From Planctomycetota bacterium (GTDB lineage: Bacteria; Planctomycetota; Phycisphaerae; Phycisphaerales; Zrk34): a stretch of 64,000 nucleotides of DNA. Position numbers and translations under genes: made by a program. Where the stretch lies: NCBI GenBank assembly GCA_016125255.1, contig WGMD01000017.1:62001-126000 (forward strand), read 5' to 3'. The notes beneath the pieces are model-generated. The model was not told where the DNA came from and made no database searches. It was given only the letters and a program-made list of their open reading frames with translations. This document shows positions 9,001 through 17,533 of this stretch, piece by piece. Every line of letters starts with the position of its first letter. Position 1 is the first letter of the stretch.

Positions 9001-9543
9001 ATTGGCCCATCGCCCAATCGCCGTGGAGACGGAATTGGGCGCGGCGATGGTGATGCCCGCCGACAGGCCCACGACGATCATGAAGATCAGCGTCGTGCGG
9101 ATCAGGTGCACCGGATCAAGCAGGCGATTGACCTGTTTAGCGTCGAGGAGTCCGCGGGCGGACTCGGTGGTGGACGCGGCCAGCTCGCGCGCGACGGGGG
9201 AGTCCAGTTCGGCGGGGCTCTGCGTGGCGAAGGCGACGGCGGAGGCGAGTCGGCCGGCGGCTTCGGGGTAGAGGCGCTCAAGCCGCATCGCCAGCGCGGT
9301 GAGCTGCGGGTTGACGCGGGCGGAGCGGAGGATGCGCGTCATGACATGGCGCACGGCGAAGATCAGCCCGGCCACGACGATCACAAAGCGCAGCCATGCG
9401 GGCAGCCGCAGGGCGAAGTCGACGAGGCCCATGACGATGAGTGCGGCGAGGATGGTGTTCAACCATGCGGCGAGGCGCATGAGGATGAGCATCCGCCGCG
9501 CTCGCTTTCGGACGCGGTCGAGCTGTGTGATCAGCGGGATCAA
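6016..9543 (-). CDS. Giant membrane-anchored coiled-coil protein (DUF4175-like)
   Basis: 1175 residues. The start is a TTG at 9541-9543 with a good ribosome-binding site (GGAAAGGA, about six bases before it); no ATG close by is as well placed. Two N-terminal hydrophobic helices (about 25-45 and 50-70) and another at about 150-170 anchor it in the membrane. A periplasmic-type beta-rich region (about 180-530) follows. From about 540 to 1060 it is mostly Gln/Ala/Lys/Glu coiled-coil, then a Gly-rich linker (GDGGGGGGGG) and a short helical tail. It resembles the large DUF4175-type proteins that accompany BatA-type genes. Likely an envelope scaffold; exact function unknown. Confidence 0.8.
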   Translation of the reverse strand: MIPLITQLDRVRKRARRMLILMRLAAWLNTILAALIVMGLVDFALRLPAWLRFVIVVAGLIFAVRHVMTRILRSARVNPQLTALAMRLERLYPEAAGRLASAVAFATQSPAELDSPVARELAASTTESARGLLDAKQVNRLLDPVHLIRTTLIFMIVVGLSAGITIAAPNSVSTAIGRWANPFGDAAWPNRYHVESMTTQKVAPNNAPLRVAARVTKGDHDNLRTWVVYKFTHEGENADAIPWQRALMTRQTEATMAGQYLRPIEPQPTADHVTLYFEAGDDQSAPQTIQLIEPPNVHRAVVQIDPPDYASGQAALERHDLLSPPRPSVVLEALEGSRVRLQMVIDGSIQKLPSEADADQLKAWAASTFPGLIGDDETYEAMRLVYAPTWTDDASYEFELSWTLRKVTQFQFHLADAFGMRYEDQRVFRFEVRPDHPPRTTITDPAADESVLATATVPLMAEATDDVAIASMKLVARHGKEADKELASMTEPKSRAQVGVTLDLTPLGLKAGEELSIVSIAQDNYLLDGQRHDPVESTPRRLRLISEEELTRQLRTDLAELRQRAIRAQATQQRLIESEPSASTAQQQKDLVERIDAMAQTNKALQDRMSMNRLKDENLNRTASDAQKMLSDAKSSAGKATEAIERAGRDAQNADPKAAEQLKDARAQQDKTEKELAELVDLLDQGRDAYELKQKLVKLQQEQQQLADQVRKMLPQTLGKTADQLTDEQKAALNQAAEDQAKLAEQARQLTQRMRSTAAAISRQSEKPEDQANAEAMKQAADTATQQKLDEKMDKASEQAKQNQLSQSQQQQASASDTIDQMLKDLGRAEQIRQEILQRKLLELVEAIRKLREQQQAQLDRLKAAEVLADLDAPMLTLRRNTLAVAETARATDRSAGPVADLLELAAKSQGGAVEALRAKSPSKPTVEQAETDALAKLDEALKLAQKLADEANKKMSEEERAKLAKEYQAALAEQKAIMEATTPLSVVAEADRDRRFRAETMNLGNRQADLRVTLKNLQTKLGNTIVYNSVHEQIDNWAGDASTKLRRSEADARVVIDQRMIVMSLEALIEALKPSKPDNEFADQQGDGGGGGGGGKQPLIPPIAEVKLLRQRQVQIHEMTRMIDQPPAPLPDADRKLMVQDLGQQQSNLAQTGERLIRAMQNRNAPPGGPEPQQ

Positions 9544-9597
9544 AAAGCGTCCTTTCCGATGGGTGATTCTAGCAAGCCAGGGGTCGGGGGTCAGGGG

Positions 9598-9647
9598 TCG
9601 GGGATCAGGGATCAGCCGATCCCCAACCCCCGATCCCTGATCCCCGA
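9598..9647. repeat. Intergenic inverted repeat
   Basis: Arms TCGGGGATCAGGGATC (9598-9613) and its exact complement (9632-9647) enclose an 18-base loop that also contains ATCCCC/GGGGG pieces. Imperfect direct copies (GGGTCGGGGGTCA) precede it from 9580. It lies in the only sizeable gap between the VWA gene and the coiled-coil gene. A related GGGATCAGCCG segment occurs near 48714. It could attenuate transcription between the two genes. Confidence 0.75.
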
Positions 9648-9648
9648 C

Positions 9649-12060
9649 TCACGCCAATCCGATCAATCGCCGGCCGATCCATTCGCCGCTGATGAGCAGC
9701 AGGACGAGGATGAACGCCAGCGGGCTGTTCCAGAGCGGTTCGCTGATGTCGGTCACGGTATGCCGGGCGTTGTTGGGCAGCAGGCGTTCCAGATCATCGA
9801 CCTGCGAAGCCGCCAGCACGGTCCCGCCGGAGCGCTGAGCCAGCTCGCCCAGCAGGGCGTGATCGGCGGCGGGGTAGCGCAGCTCCGCGTCGGCCCGGTC
9901 GACCTGCACAATCTGCGTGAGCCCCAGGTCCGCCAGCGTCGGCTCCACCACGCGCAGCGCCATCCGACCGGCCGCCGGCGGGGTCCACAGGCCCTGATAA
10001 TGCCCCTTGCGATCGGGCGAAGCGGTGAGCGTGATCCGCTGCGTCGGCGTCGAACCCGGCCGGGGCGCCGGGTCCTTTTCGCCCGCCACTTCCGTCACAT
10101 CGACCGCGATCGTCGACGGCTGTTGCTCCAGCAGGGCCTGGTCGTTGATGTTCAGTTCCACCACGAGCGTATCCCCTGTCGCCGCGCGCCGGTGGGAGAC
10201 GATCAGCGTCGCCCGATCATCCGAGCCCGAACCGGACTGAAGTCGTCCGCGGGCCAGCAGGCGAAGAAGCTGCATCCAGAACTGCTCGGGGTACAGGTCG
10301 CCGCGCCCGTAGCGCCAGCGCCAGATTTCGTCCGTCGCCACATACAGCGACTGTCCCGCGCCGAAGCGCATGCGCACGATCAACGGCTGATTGGAATTGG
10401 CGTCCACCGCCAGCGCCTCCGCCGCGGGCTTGAGCGATTCGATCGACTGCGCCCACTGAAGCACCGGCAAATTCTCCGGCCAGGTCGTGTCCGCATCCGG
10501 CCCCGAGAGCGACCGCAACCGCAACACCCCCAATGCCTCGGCCATCGGCGTAGGCATCAACTTGATCGGCGTCGGCAACAAGGCGCTCGACATCGCCCCG
10601 CCCATCGGAAGCAGCGATGCCAGCGGACTGGTGGCATACGAACCGGGCGTGTCGTAAGCACCGCCGATCCACATGAGCCCCGCCCCGCGCACCGACACCT
10701 GCTGCTCGATGAGCCGCAGTTGATCGGCGCTGAAGAAACCAGCGGGCACGTCGCCGATGATGATCACGTCATACGGCTTCATCTCCTCTTCCGTCCGCGG
10801 AAGCCGCTTGAGCGGAATATTCCCCTCCTGCGCGAACGTCCGGTCAGCGGACAAGAGCATGATCGAACTGGACACGCTCGCTTCGCGCACCACCATGTTC
10901 TTGAGGTAGCGGTACTCCCATCGCGGATATCCCTCGACGTAGAGCAGGCGGATCGGCCGATCGACGAGCGTCAGCTCAAGGTTCTGCTGGTTGTTCTCGG
11001 TGATGAGTTCCGGCTCGCTCGTCGAAAGCTCGACGCGCCACGTCACCGCGCCGGCGGCCTTGGGCGTCGTCATGAGCTGCACCGGCTTGTCGTAACGCTC
11101 CACGGGCTTTTGATCGAGCACCTGGCCGGTCGTAGTGTCGACGAGCTTGACGATCGTGCCGGGCGGGGCGCGGTCGGTGGCGTCGGCGGATTCTCCGGTG
11201 CGCGTGATCGATACGCCGATCGGCACGGTGTCGTTGACGAACGCCCGGTCCGGCGCGTCCGTGCGGCCGATCGCAAGATCGAGCGGCGCCTTGGGCGCCC
11301 CCAGCGGCACGGCATACACCGGCACGCCCATCTGGCGCAGCATGCGCCAAGTATCCGGCCCGATCGGCTCGCTGGAGCGACCGTCGGACATGACCACCAT
11401 CGCACTGATCGGTTTGCCCGCCGACCGACGCAGCGCTTCGAGAATCGCGCTGCGCAGGGCCGTCGACCGCCCGCCGGGCGCCTCGAGCTTGTCGGGCGAC
11501 CCGAGCTCGACGAGCCGATCGGAGAACCCGAGCCAGTCGACATGATGCTGCTTGGCGAGCTTGTCCCAGAGCGGATCGTGCGAAGTGATGATCGACTGAA
11601 GCTGCTGCTGCCGCGAGGTGCGGTCCGCGGCGTTCTGTGCGTCAAAGACATCCTTGACCGACACGGACGCGCTGCGGTCCACGAGCATCAGCACGTGATC
11701 CTGCTCGATCTCCTCATCGGGCAGGACCAGCGACGGCTGGGCCAGCAGCACGATGATGAGCAGCAGCACAGCGGCGCGCACGGCGGCGAGCGTGATCCGC
11801 CCGCCGCGGCGACCGACCATGTACCGATAGCTCATCCCCGCGATGACCGCCGCCGCCGTGATGATCGCGACCCATGCCCACGACGGAATCGTATGCTGAA
11901 AACTGATGAGCAGATTCGGATTCGTCGGGTCCAGTTCCTTGAGCCCCAATAGCCACCGCAGCACGCCCCCGCCGGAGCCGGAAGCGGCGCGCGAGGACGC
12001 ATCACCGCCATGCGCGGCGGCGAGAATCAACGGCAGATTGGCGAAACGCATCGTGGTCAT
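9649..12060 (-). CDS. Membrane VWA-domain protein with GATase-like domain (BatB-like)
   Basis: 803 residues. Two membrane helices near the N-terminus (about 62-80 and 92-108) are followed by a von Willebrand A domain whose MIDAS motif is intact (LVDRSAS, DxSxS form) and includes MVVMSDGRSSE. A second domain around 390-470 (YDVIIIGDVPAGFFSADQLR, GAGLMWIGG) has the class I glutamine-amidotransferase-like fold seen in many planctomycete VWA proteins, without a clear catalytic Cys. A C-terminal helix (PLAFILVLLLISGEWIGRRL) closes the protein. It lies six bases after the BatA-like gene. Probably a metal-dependent envelope protein-interaction module. Confidence 0.85.
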   Translation of the reverse strand: MTTMRFANLPLILAAAHGGDASSRAASGSGGGVLRWLLGLKELDPTNPNLLISFQHTIPSWAWVAIITAAAVIAGMSYRYMVGRRGGRITLAAVRAAVLLLIIVLLAQPSLVLPDEEIEQDHVLMLVDRSASVSVKDVFDAQNAADRTSRQQQLQSIITSHDPLWDKLAKQHHVDWLGFSDRLVELGSPDKLEAPGGRSTALRSAILEALRRSAGKPISAMVVMSDGRSSEPIGPDTWRMLRQMGVPVYAVPLGAPKAPLDLAIGRTDAPDRAFVNDTVPIGVSITRTGESADATDRAPPGTIVKLVDTTTGQVLDQKPVERYDKPVQLMTTPKAAGAVTWRVELSTSEPELITENNQQNLELTLVDRPIRLLYVEGYPRWEYRYLKNMVVREASVSSSIMLLSADRTFAQEGNIPLKRLPRTEEEMKPYDVIIIGDVPAGFFSADQLRLIEQQVSVRGAGLMWIGGAYDTPGSYATSPLASLLPMGGAMSSALLPTPIKLMPTPMAEALGVLRLRSLSGPDADTTWPENLPVLQWAQSIESLKPAAEALAVDANSNQPLIVRMRFGAGQSLYVATDEIWRWRYGRGDLYPEQFWMQLLRLLARGRLQSGSGSDDRATLIVSHRRAATGDTLVVELNINDQALLEQQPSTIAVDVTEVAGEKDPAPRPGSTPTQRITLTASPDRKGHYQGLWTPPAAGRMALRVVEPTLADLGLTQIVQVDRADAELRYPAADHALLGELAQRSGGTVLAASQVDDLERLLPNNARHTVTDISEPLWNSPLAFILVLLLISGEWIGRRLIGLA

Positions 12061-12066
12061 CGTGGT

Positions 12067-14322
12067 TCAAATCACGGGCTTGTCGATAATACTGGTCACG
12101 TCGTGCGTGCGGTGTTTTGTGCTGGCGTGCGAAGCGTAGCGCGCCAGCACCATCTCGCCGATCGCCAGCGCGAGCACCGCCCAAAGCAGCGGCCAACTCA
12201 GGTCCGCCCGGTCCGCATCGATGCGCAGACTCGCCGACGGATCGGCGGCATGGATCATGTTCCATTCCCCCGCGGCCCCAAGGTACGAACGCAGGGCGGC
12301 GCGGTCGACGGCGAGCGTATTCCCCGCGTCCGGCCGCACGTTCACCACCAGCGCATCCGTCTCCGACCGATACACGCCCGGCAACAGAAGCGGGCGAATC
12401 GGCGTCACGCCTTCGCCGCCGGCGCTGTCCGTGTCCGAATCCTTGATGAGCATGACCTGCGTATCGCCCGGGCCGATGAGTTTCGTGACGTCGGCCCACG
12501 CCGGTCCGAGCCGCGGCTGATCGCCCGCTTCAAAATGGCCCGCCGGCTGGAGCTGATCGATCGCCGCGCGGATCACTTCGTGCACCAGCGGGACGAACAG
12601 CGGCTTGATCGGCAGGTTCGTCCAGTTCAGATCCACCGCCGTGCTCGTGAGCATCACGCGACCCCGCCCGCTGGCCGTGTCCGCCGCGATCATGATCGGC
12701 TGTCCGCCGGCTCCTTTGAGCAGCACGCTTGTCTGCGCGCCCAGCGACGCCGTTTCGATCGGCAGATGGCGATAGATTTCGACCGGCCGCAACAAGTCTT
12801 CAATGTCCGAGCGGAGCCGCACCAGTTCCTCCGCGATCTGCGTATCGGACGCGAGTCGCAGTGGTGGTTCGTCCTTGACCGCCTCAGCCCCGATCGACCA
12901 GTTCAGGCCCATCGTCTCGTTGAGTTTGGCGGGCCAGAGCGTCGGCGTGGGCGTCGGCGGGGCGATGATCCACGCCAGTCCGCCCGCCTTGGTCCATGTC
13001 CCGAGCGTGTCCCAGCCCGCATCGTCCAGCAGGTCCGGCCGCAGCACGAGCACGGCGTCCGTGTCGCGCAGAATCGTCCGATCCGCCCCCAGCGCCGCCG
13101 TGTCCGCATCCTTGACATGGATCGGCCAGCCAAGCTGATCCGCCACCGGCGCCAATGCCGTCGAAAGCCACTTGGCCGGGCTCAACCCCATGCTCGCCGT
13201 GCCGACGCGATCGAGGATGGTCACGCCCAGTTTCTGCCGCACGCGCACGATCGCACGCATGGTGTTGTCCGTGTCGAGCACATCGCTGCCCTCGGCCGCG
13301 GGTTCGAGCATCGCCTCGACTTCCGCCGTGCCGGGCGTCGCCAGCGGCGTGTCCATGTGCAGATCGGCGATGTTCTGACCCGCCGCCCATCGCACCTCGC
13401 GGCGCACCGGCGGCTGACCCGGGGCGCTGAGCCGCACGGTCGATACCGCCGGCCCGCCGGCGCTCTGCGTGAACCGGCGCACCTTGATCGACCAGCTCAC
13501 CGGCGTCGCCCCCGTCGCGCCGCCCGCGATCACCACCTTCCGATCCGGCTCGATCGACTGAATCTGGATGTTGTCCGCGCCCGCCGCCGGCGTGTACATG
13601 AGCAGCTTCGCCTTCTCGCCCAGCCGCGAGATCTCCTTCGGCAGCGTCGACGACCCGGCCTCCAGCGGCACCGCCCCGGCGGAAAAGTCGCTCAAAAGCA
13701 CCACATAGGTGGGCCTACCCGTCTGCTCCATCTCGTCAAGCGTCTGCTGCGCGAGCTGCAACGCTCCGCGCAGGTCCGCCGCGGCGGCGGTCGGCCCCAG
13801 CATGTCGATCTGCCGTCGCACCGCCATCGGGTCGCTCGTCGGCGGGGCGATGATCGCCGCCGCCGGTCGCGACGCCGTAATCAGCGCCACGCGATCCTGA
13901 GCCGTCAGTTCATCGAGCAGCTTCCCCGCCGCACCGCGCAGTTCGTCATACCGCGACTTGCCCGGCGACTCGGCCGCGGCGCTCGTGAGCGAATTGTCCA
14001 ATACGATCACCACGACCCGCCCGCTCTTGGCCAGCCCCGCCATCGCGCCGAGGGCCGACCAGATCGGCCCCGCCAGCGCCAGCCCCAGCACCGCCAGAAT
14101 CAGACACCGCATCAATAGAAGCAGAAGTTGCTCGAGCCGTGTGCGCATCCGGTGACGTTTGTACGCCGCCAGCACGAACCGCATCGCCGCCCACTCCACC
14201 GGCTTGCGCGGCCGGCGCGAGAGAATATGAATAATGATCGGCACCGACACCGCCGCCAACCCGGCAACCGCCAGCCCCGGCGCGATGAACGATGGCAGAA
14301 CCTGTGCGAGAAAACAGAACAT
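12067..14322 (-). CDS. BatA-like membrane VWA protein
   Basis: 751 residues. It opens with the aerotolerance-protein N-terminal region: helix, then VPIIIHILSRRPRKPVEWAAM and a second helix (LLLLLMRCLILAVLGLALAG), the pattern of the BatA N-terminal family. A VWA domain follows, with a slightly degenerate MIDAS (VLDNSLTS, with Thr at the second hydroxyl position) and VVLLSDFSAG. Beta-rich and GATase-like regions come next, and a C-terminal helix (LSWPLLWAVLALAIGEMVLA). It stands between the DUF58 gene and the second VWA gene. BatA-type proteins act with DUF58 and MoxR proteins in envelope stress; no MoxR gene is in the window. Confidence 0.85.
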   Translation of the reverse strand: MFCFLAQVLPSFIAPGLAVAGLAAVSVPIIIHILSRRPRKPVEWAAMRFVLAAYKRHRMRTRLEQLLLLLMRCLILAVLGLALAGPIWSALGAMAGLAKSGRVVVIVLDNSLTSAAAESPGKSRYDELRGAAGKLLDELTAQDRVALITASRPAAAIIAPPTSDPMAVRRQIDMLGPTAAAADLRGALQLAQQTLDEMEQTGRPTYVVLLSDFSAGAVPLEAGSSTLPKEISRLGEKAKLLMYTPAAGADNIQIQSIEPDRKVVIAGGATGATPVSWSIKVRRFTQSAGGPAVSTVRLSAPGQPPVRREVRWAAGQNIADLHMDTPLATPGTAEVEAMLEPAAEGSDVLDTDNTMRAIVRVRQKLGVTILDRVGTASMGLSPAKWLSTALAPVADQLGWPIHVKDADTAALGADRTILRDTDAVLVLRPDLLDDAGWDTLGTWTKAGGLAWIIAPPTPTPTLWPAKLNETMGLNWSIGAEAVKDEPPLRLASDTQIAEELVRLRSDIEDLLRPVEIYRHLPIETASLGAQTSVLLKGAGGQPIMIAADTASGRGRVMLTSTAVDLNWTNLPIKPLFVPLVHEVIRAAIDQLQPAGHFEAGDQPRLGPAWADVTKLIGPGDTQVMLIKDSDTDSAGGEGVTPIRPLLLPGVYRSETDALVVNVRPDAGNTLAVDRAALRSYLGAAGEWNMIHAADPSASLRIDADRADLSWPLLWAVLALAIGEMVLARYASHASTKHRTHDVTSIIDKPVI

Positions 14323-14353
14323 TATCCGTGGCTCATTCGATTAAAAGGCAAAT

Positions 14354-14427
14354 GGAAAATGGCCATTGGAAAATGGAAAATCAGCGTCGTCGATTTTCCA
14401 TTTCCCATTTTCCAATGGCCATTTTCC
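14354..14427. repeat. Large intergenic hairpin repeat (ATGGAAAATGG type)
   Basis: Left arm 14354-14382 begins GGAAAATGGCCATTGG; right arm 14392-14427 is its complement apart from a seven-base bulge, so about 29 pairs form with a nine-base loop. It fills most of the gap between the DUF58 stop and the BatA-like start. The AT-rich internally repetitive arms contrast with the surrounding GC-rich coding DNA. Confidence 0.85.
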
Positions 14428-14447
14428 GTTTCAGTCATGCGTGGGTT

Positions 14448-15383
14448 TCAAGGTCGTTTCAATCGCGCCGCGCGGCGGGCCAGGAAGTGGCTCAGCGGCG
14501 GGCCGACGTCCTGCGTGGTGTCGATCAGTTCGTGGTCGTAGCGGTAGCGCCGGGCTTCTTCGCGCAGGGCGCGGATGTGCTGATGCAGTTCATCCAGGTA
14601 CGCCTCGCGCAGCGCCTTGGGGTCCAGGTCCAGTTTGCCTTCGTTTTCCAGCCCGAGCAGCCGCTGCGGCGTGGCGAACGGAAACGTCAGTTCCGCATGA
14701 TCGAGCGTCTGAAGCATCATCACGTCATGCCGCCGATAGTGCAGCCGGGCCAATCCCGCCCCGACATGCGCCGCATCGTCGAAAAAATCGCTCAAGATCA
14801 CCACCAGCGTCCGGTGCGTGAGCTTCGAGATCACCTGCTCGAACACATGGCTCATCTGCGTCTGCGCCTCGACCGGCTGACCCGACAGCGCCTTGACGAT
14901 CGTGCGCCACTGGCCCCGCGCATTGCTCGGCCGAACCACTTCCAGAAGCTTGTCCGCGAACACGATCAGCCCCGTGCGGTCCTGCTGTTGAAGCGCCAGG
15001 TAGCTCAGCGCCGCCGCGATGCTCGTGGCATGATCGAACTTGCGCCACTGCTGATTCCGCCGCCCCATCTTCGTCCCGTACCGCATCGACCCCGACGCAT
15101 CGACGAGGAGCATCAGATCCAGGTTCGTTTCCTGCTGATACTGTTTGAGGTACAGCTTGTCCGTGCGCCCGAAGACCTTCCAGTCCAGATGCCGCAGATC
15201 ATCGCCCGGCGTGTACGGCCGATGCTGGGCGAACTCGACGCTGTACCCGAAGTACGGCGAGCGGTGCATGCCCGTCATGAGCCCTTCGACGATGTGCCGC
15301 GCCCGAAGCTCGATGCCCTCCACCGCCGAAAGCGTCTGCGGATGAAGGTAGTCAATCGCGCTGTGCTGCACGTTGGGCGTCAT
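14448..15383 (-). CDS. DUF58 domain protein (Bat-type)
   Basis: 311 residues, no signal peptide or membrane helix. The DUF58 core is clear: FGYSVEFAQHRPYTPGDDLRHLDWKVFGRTDKLYLKQYQ, including the RxYxxGDxxRxIxW-like element, followed by a VWA-like fold with LLVDASGSM (DxSxS) and VVILSDFFD. It is the first gene of the seven-gene minus-strand operon and is divergent from phhB. DUF58 proteins usually pair with a MoxR AAA+ ATPase, which is absent here, so the ATPase would have to be encoded elsewhere. Confidence 0.92.
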   Translation of the reverse strand: MTPNVQHSAIDYLHPQTLSAVEGIELRARHIVEGLMTGMHRSPYFGYSVEFAQHRPYTPGDDLRHLDWKVFGRTDKLYLKQYQQETNLDLMLLVDASGSMRYGTKMGRRNQQWRKFDHATSIAAALSYLALQQQDRTGLIVFADKLLEVVRPSNARGQWRTIVKALSGQPVEAQTQMSHVFEQVISKLTHRTLVVILSDFFDDAAHVGAGLARLHYRRHDVMMLQTLDHAELTFPFATPQRLLGLENEGKLDLDPKALREAYLDELHQHIRALREEARRYRYDHELIDTTQDVGPPLSHFLARRAARLKRP

Positions 15384-15469
15384 GGATGGCTAAGTCTAGT
15401 CGCTTCCCGCCCGCAACGCACGTCGAGTCCCTATACTGACTTAACCTCATCAAACCGGAAGGAGACCCG

Positions 15470-15754
15470 ATGCCCAAACTTACTGCCGACGAACTGCAAA
15501 AAGCCCTCGCCGACCTGACCGGGTGGAGCGTCGAAGGCGGCAAGCTCCGCCGCGTCTACAAGTTCAAGGACTTCTCCGAAGCGTTCGCCTTCATGACCCG
15601 CTGCGCCCTCGCCGCCGAGAAAATGAACCATCATCCCGACTGGTCCAACGTCTGGAACACCGTCACCGTCGACCTCATCACCCATGATGCCGGCGGCATC
15701 ACGCAAAATGATGTGAAACTCGCACAGACAATGAACAAACTGGCCGGCGCATGA
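15470..15754 (+). CDS. phhB: Pterin-4a-carbinolamine dehydratase
   Basis: 94-residue cytoplasmic enzyme that dehydrates 4a-hydroxytetrahydropterin so that the pterin cofactor of aromatic hydroxylases can be recycled. The family signature EKMNHHPDW (His-His-Pro core) and the C-terminal [19 protein letters not shown] are present, and the length is normal. A strong ribosome-binding site (GGAAGGAG) precedes the ATG by about five bases. The gene is divergent from the DUF58 operon and convergent with the following gene. No phenylalanine hydroxylase gene is nearby, so the substrate pathway cannot be fixed from context. Confidence 0.95.
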   Translation: MPKLTADELQKALADLTGWSVEGGKLRRVYKFKDFSEAFAFMTRCALAAEKMNHHPDWSNVWNTVTVDLITHDAGGITQNDVKLAQTMNKLAGA

Positions 15755-15806
15755 ACGACCGACATGCCCCGCTTCCCCGTTTAGCCACGCCGCCCGCGGC
15801 GTGCTC

Positions 15807-16583
15807 TCACGGCATCCTTAAAAAGAATTTCGTCCCCGCATACTCGAGCTGCACGCGCTTGGGTTCGATCTTGAGCACCTTTACGCCGTCGACGCTGTCG
15901 CCCGGCTCCAGCGTCATGCCGTTGAGCAGCGCGAGCTGAATCGAATCCGAGCACGCAATGCCCCCCAGCTTCAGCAGCGGCCCGTTGGGAATCTCCACCG
16001 ACTTGGCGTAATCCCGCCCTTCAATCAGTCCATTGCTCGGAGCCGCTTGCGGCTTCGCAATCTCCACCACCGGCGCTACCACCACCGGCGCAGGCGCTGT
16101 CGCTGCATCCGGCGCCGCCACCGGCGCAACGACCGGCGCTGCGGTCACCGCCGGCTCGACCGCCCGCGGCGCGGGCGCATTCGCCTCCGCCGCGCCCCCG
16201 GCCGGAATATCAATCAATGGCTTGATGAGCTGCGTCTTCTTCTGCACCGATTTCACCGGCTCATGAACCACCGTCTCCACGACCGGCGTCACCGGCGTCA
16301 CCGGCGCGATCGGCGCGGCGGAAGCGATCGGCGTCTGCGCCCGCGCCTCCGCCGGGCGCGTCGCACGGTACACATACGCAATACCCGGCCAGGCGATCAC
16401 GCCCAGCGCCGCCACGCCGCCGATGATCAGGTATTTGTTGATCCCGCCCGCAGCGCGACCGTAGCCGGCGTGTCCGCCGTAGGTCGTTCCGCCCGTGATC
16501 GCGCCGAAGTCGACTTCGCGGCTGACCTGGCGCATGCCCGATTCGATCTTGGCTTTCTTGAGCGCTTCGTTGACCAGACTCAT
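15807..16583 (-). CDS. Membrane protein with MSLVNEALKKA motif (GspB-like)
   Basis: 258 residues from the ATG at 16581-16583, which overlaps the stop of the ATPase gene upstream (ATGA). The N-terminus MSLVNEALKKAK is a recognisable signature of proteins that accompany ExeA/GspA-type ATPases. A single membrane helix follows (YLIIGGVAALGVIAWPGIAYV), then a long Ala/Pro/Val-rich linker and a compact C-terminal domain (GRDYAKSVEIPNGPLLKLGGIACSD... through VQLEYAGTKFFLRMP) like the GspB/PilP-type periplasmic domain. Likely a partner of the ATPase in assembling a secretin or pilus-type machine through the cell wall. Confidence 0.8.
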   Translation of the reverse strand: MSLVNEALKKAKIESGMRQVSREVDFGAITGGTTYGGHAGYGRAAGGINKYLIIGGVAALGVIAWPGIAYVYRATRPAEARAQTPIASAAPIAPVTPVTPVVETVVHEPVKSVQKKTQLIKPLIDIPAGGAAEANAPAPRAVEPAVTAAPVVAPVAAPDAATAPAPVVVAPVVEIAKPQAAPSNGLIEGRDYAKSVEIPNGPLLKLGGIACSDSIQLALLNGMTLEPGDSVDGVKVLKIEPKRVQLEYAGTKFFLRMP

Positions 16584-17407
16584 GCCAGTTCCCCTTCGAG
16601 CGATGCGATGGCCCGGCGCACATGCGTATACCCCAGCTTCGGCGTCCCGGCGACGAACCCGCACAGAAGCGCCTTGTCGCACACCGCATTGATCAATCGC
16701 GGAATACCCTTGGAATAGCGGTAAATCTGAAGCTGCGCCCATGTACTGAAGCTCGGCAATCCGTTGCCGCCGCACACCGTGATGCGATGGCGGATGTACG
16801 CATTCATTTCCCGCCGCGTCAGCGGGCGCAGGTGATAACGCACCGTGATGCGCTGGCGAAGCTGCCGCAGGCGCGGCTCGTTGATCTTCTCGCGCAGCTC
16901 CGGCTGACCGATCAAGACGATCTGCAAAAGCTTGCGGTCATCGGTTTCGAGATTCGACAGGAGCCGCACCTGCTCCAGCAGTTCGAAGCTCAGGTCCTGG
17001 GCCTCGTCGATGATGAGCACGACTTCGTTGCCCTCGGCGACCTGCCTGAGGAGGAAGTCGTTGAGCGAATGAAGCATGTCGACGCGATTGGGTTTGGAGC
17101 GGGCGTATTCGATGCCGAACTCATCAAGGATCGCCTGAAGCAGTTGATTGCCGCTCATGCAGGGATTGAGAATGAGCGCGGTCTTGTAGTTGTCGCCGAG
17201 CTGTTCGAGCAGGGAGCGGCAGAGCGTGGTCTTGCCGGAGCCGACTTCGCCGGTGATCTGGATGAAGCCCTTGCGCTGCTGAATGCCGAACATGAGATGG
17301 CTGAACGCTTCGCGATGCTTGTCGGAGAAGAACAGGAAGCGCGGATCAGGCGTGATGTTGAACGGCGACTCGGTGAAGCCGTAAAACTGATTGTACAGGT
17401 CGGCCAT
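16580..17407 (-). CDS. ExeA/GspA-like AAA+ ATPase
   Basis: 275 residues from the ATG at 17405-17407. N-terminal YNQFYGFTESPFNITPDPRFLF is the ExeA-family hallmark. Walker A is GEVGSGKTT, Walker B VVLIIDEAQDL, and sensor-like RLLSNLE and IVLIGQPELR follow; the C-terminus has the winged-helix-like IPRLINAVCDKALL. Homologues use ATP to help build secretin complexes through peptidoglycan. It is translationally coupled to the MSLVNEALKKA protein, supporting a two-protein GspAB-like unit. A 34-residue membrane peptide is encoded 127 bases upstream on the same strand. Confidence 0.9.
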   Translation of the reverse strand: MADLYNQFYGFTESPFNITPDPRFLFFSDKHREAFSHLMFGIQQRKGFIQITGEVGSGKTTLCRSLLEQLGDNYKTALILNPCMSGNQLLQAILDEFGIEYARSKPNRVDMLHSLNDFLLRQVAEGNEVVLIIDEAQDLSFELLEQVRLLSNLETDDRKLLQIVLIGQPELREKINEPRLRQLRQRITVRYHLRPLTRREMNAYIRHRITVCGGNGLPSFSTWAQLQIYRYSKGIPRLINAVCDKALLCGFVAGTPKLGYTHVRRAIASLEGELA

Positions 17408-17533
17408 GGCGTGCCTCCGTGTGTGCGGACCTCGCCCGCTGCCCATCACATCGGCACAATTCCCCAGCCGGTTTATCTGCTCCAGACGGAACAGACGGAA
17501 GCAGGGCGGCCCCATCGCCGGACCGCCGCCGCC

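Noticed and set aside
7588-11952. A 1454-codon plus-strand frame opposite the coiled-coil and VWA genes
   Set aside because: Arg/His/Leu-rich low-complexity composition and spanning two real genes; a shadow of their third-position GC bias.
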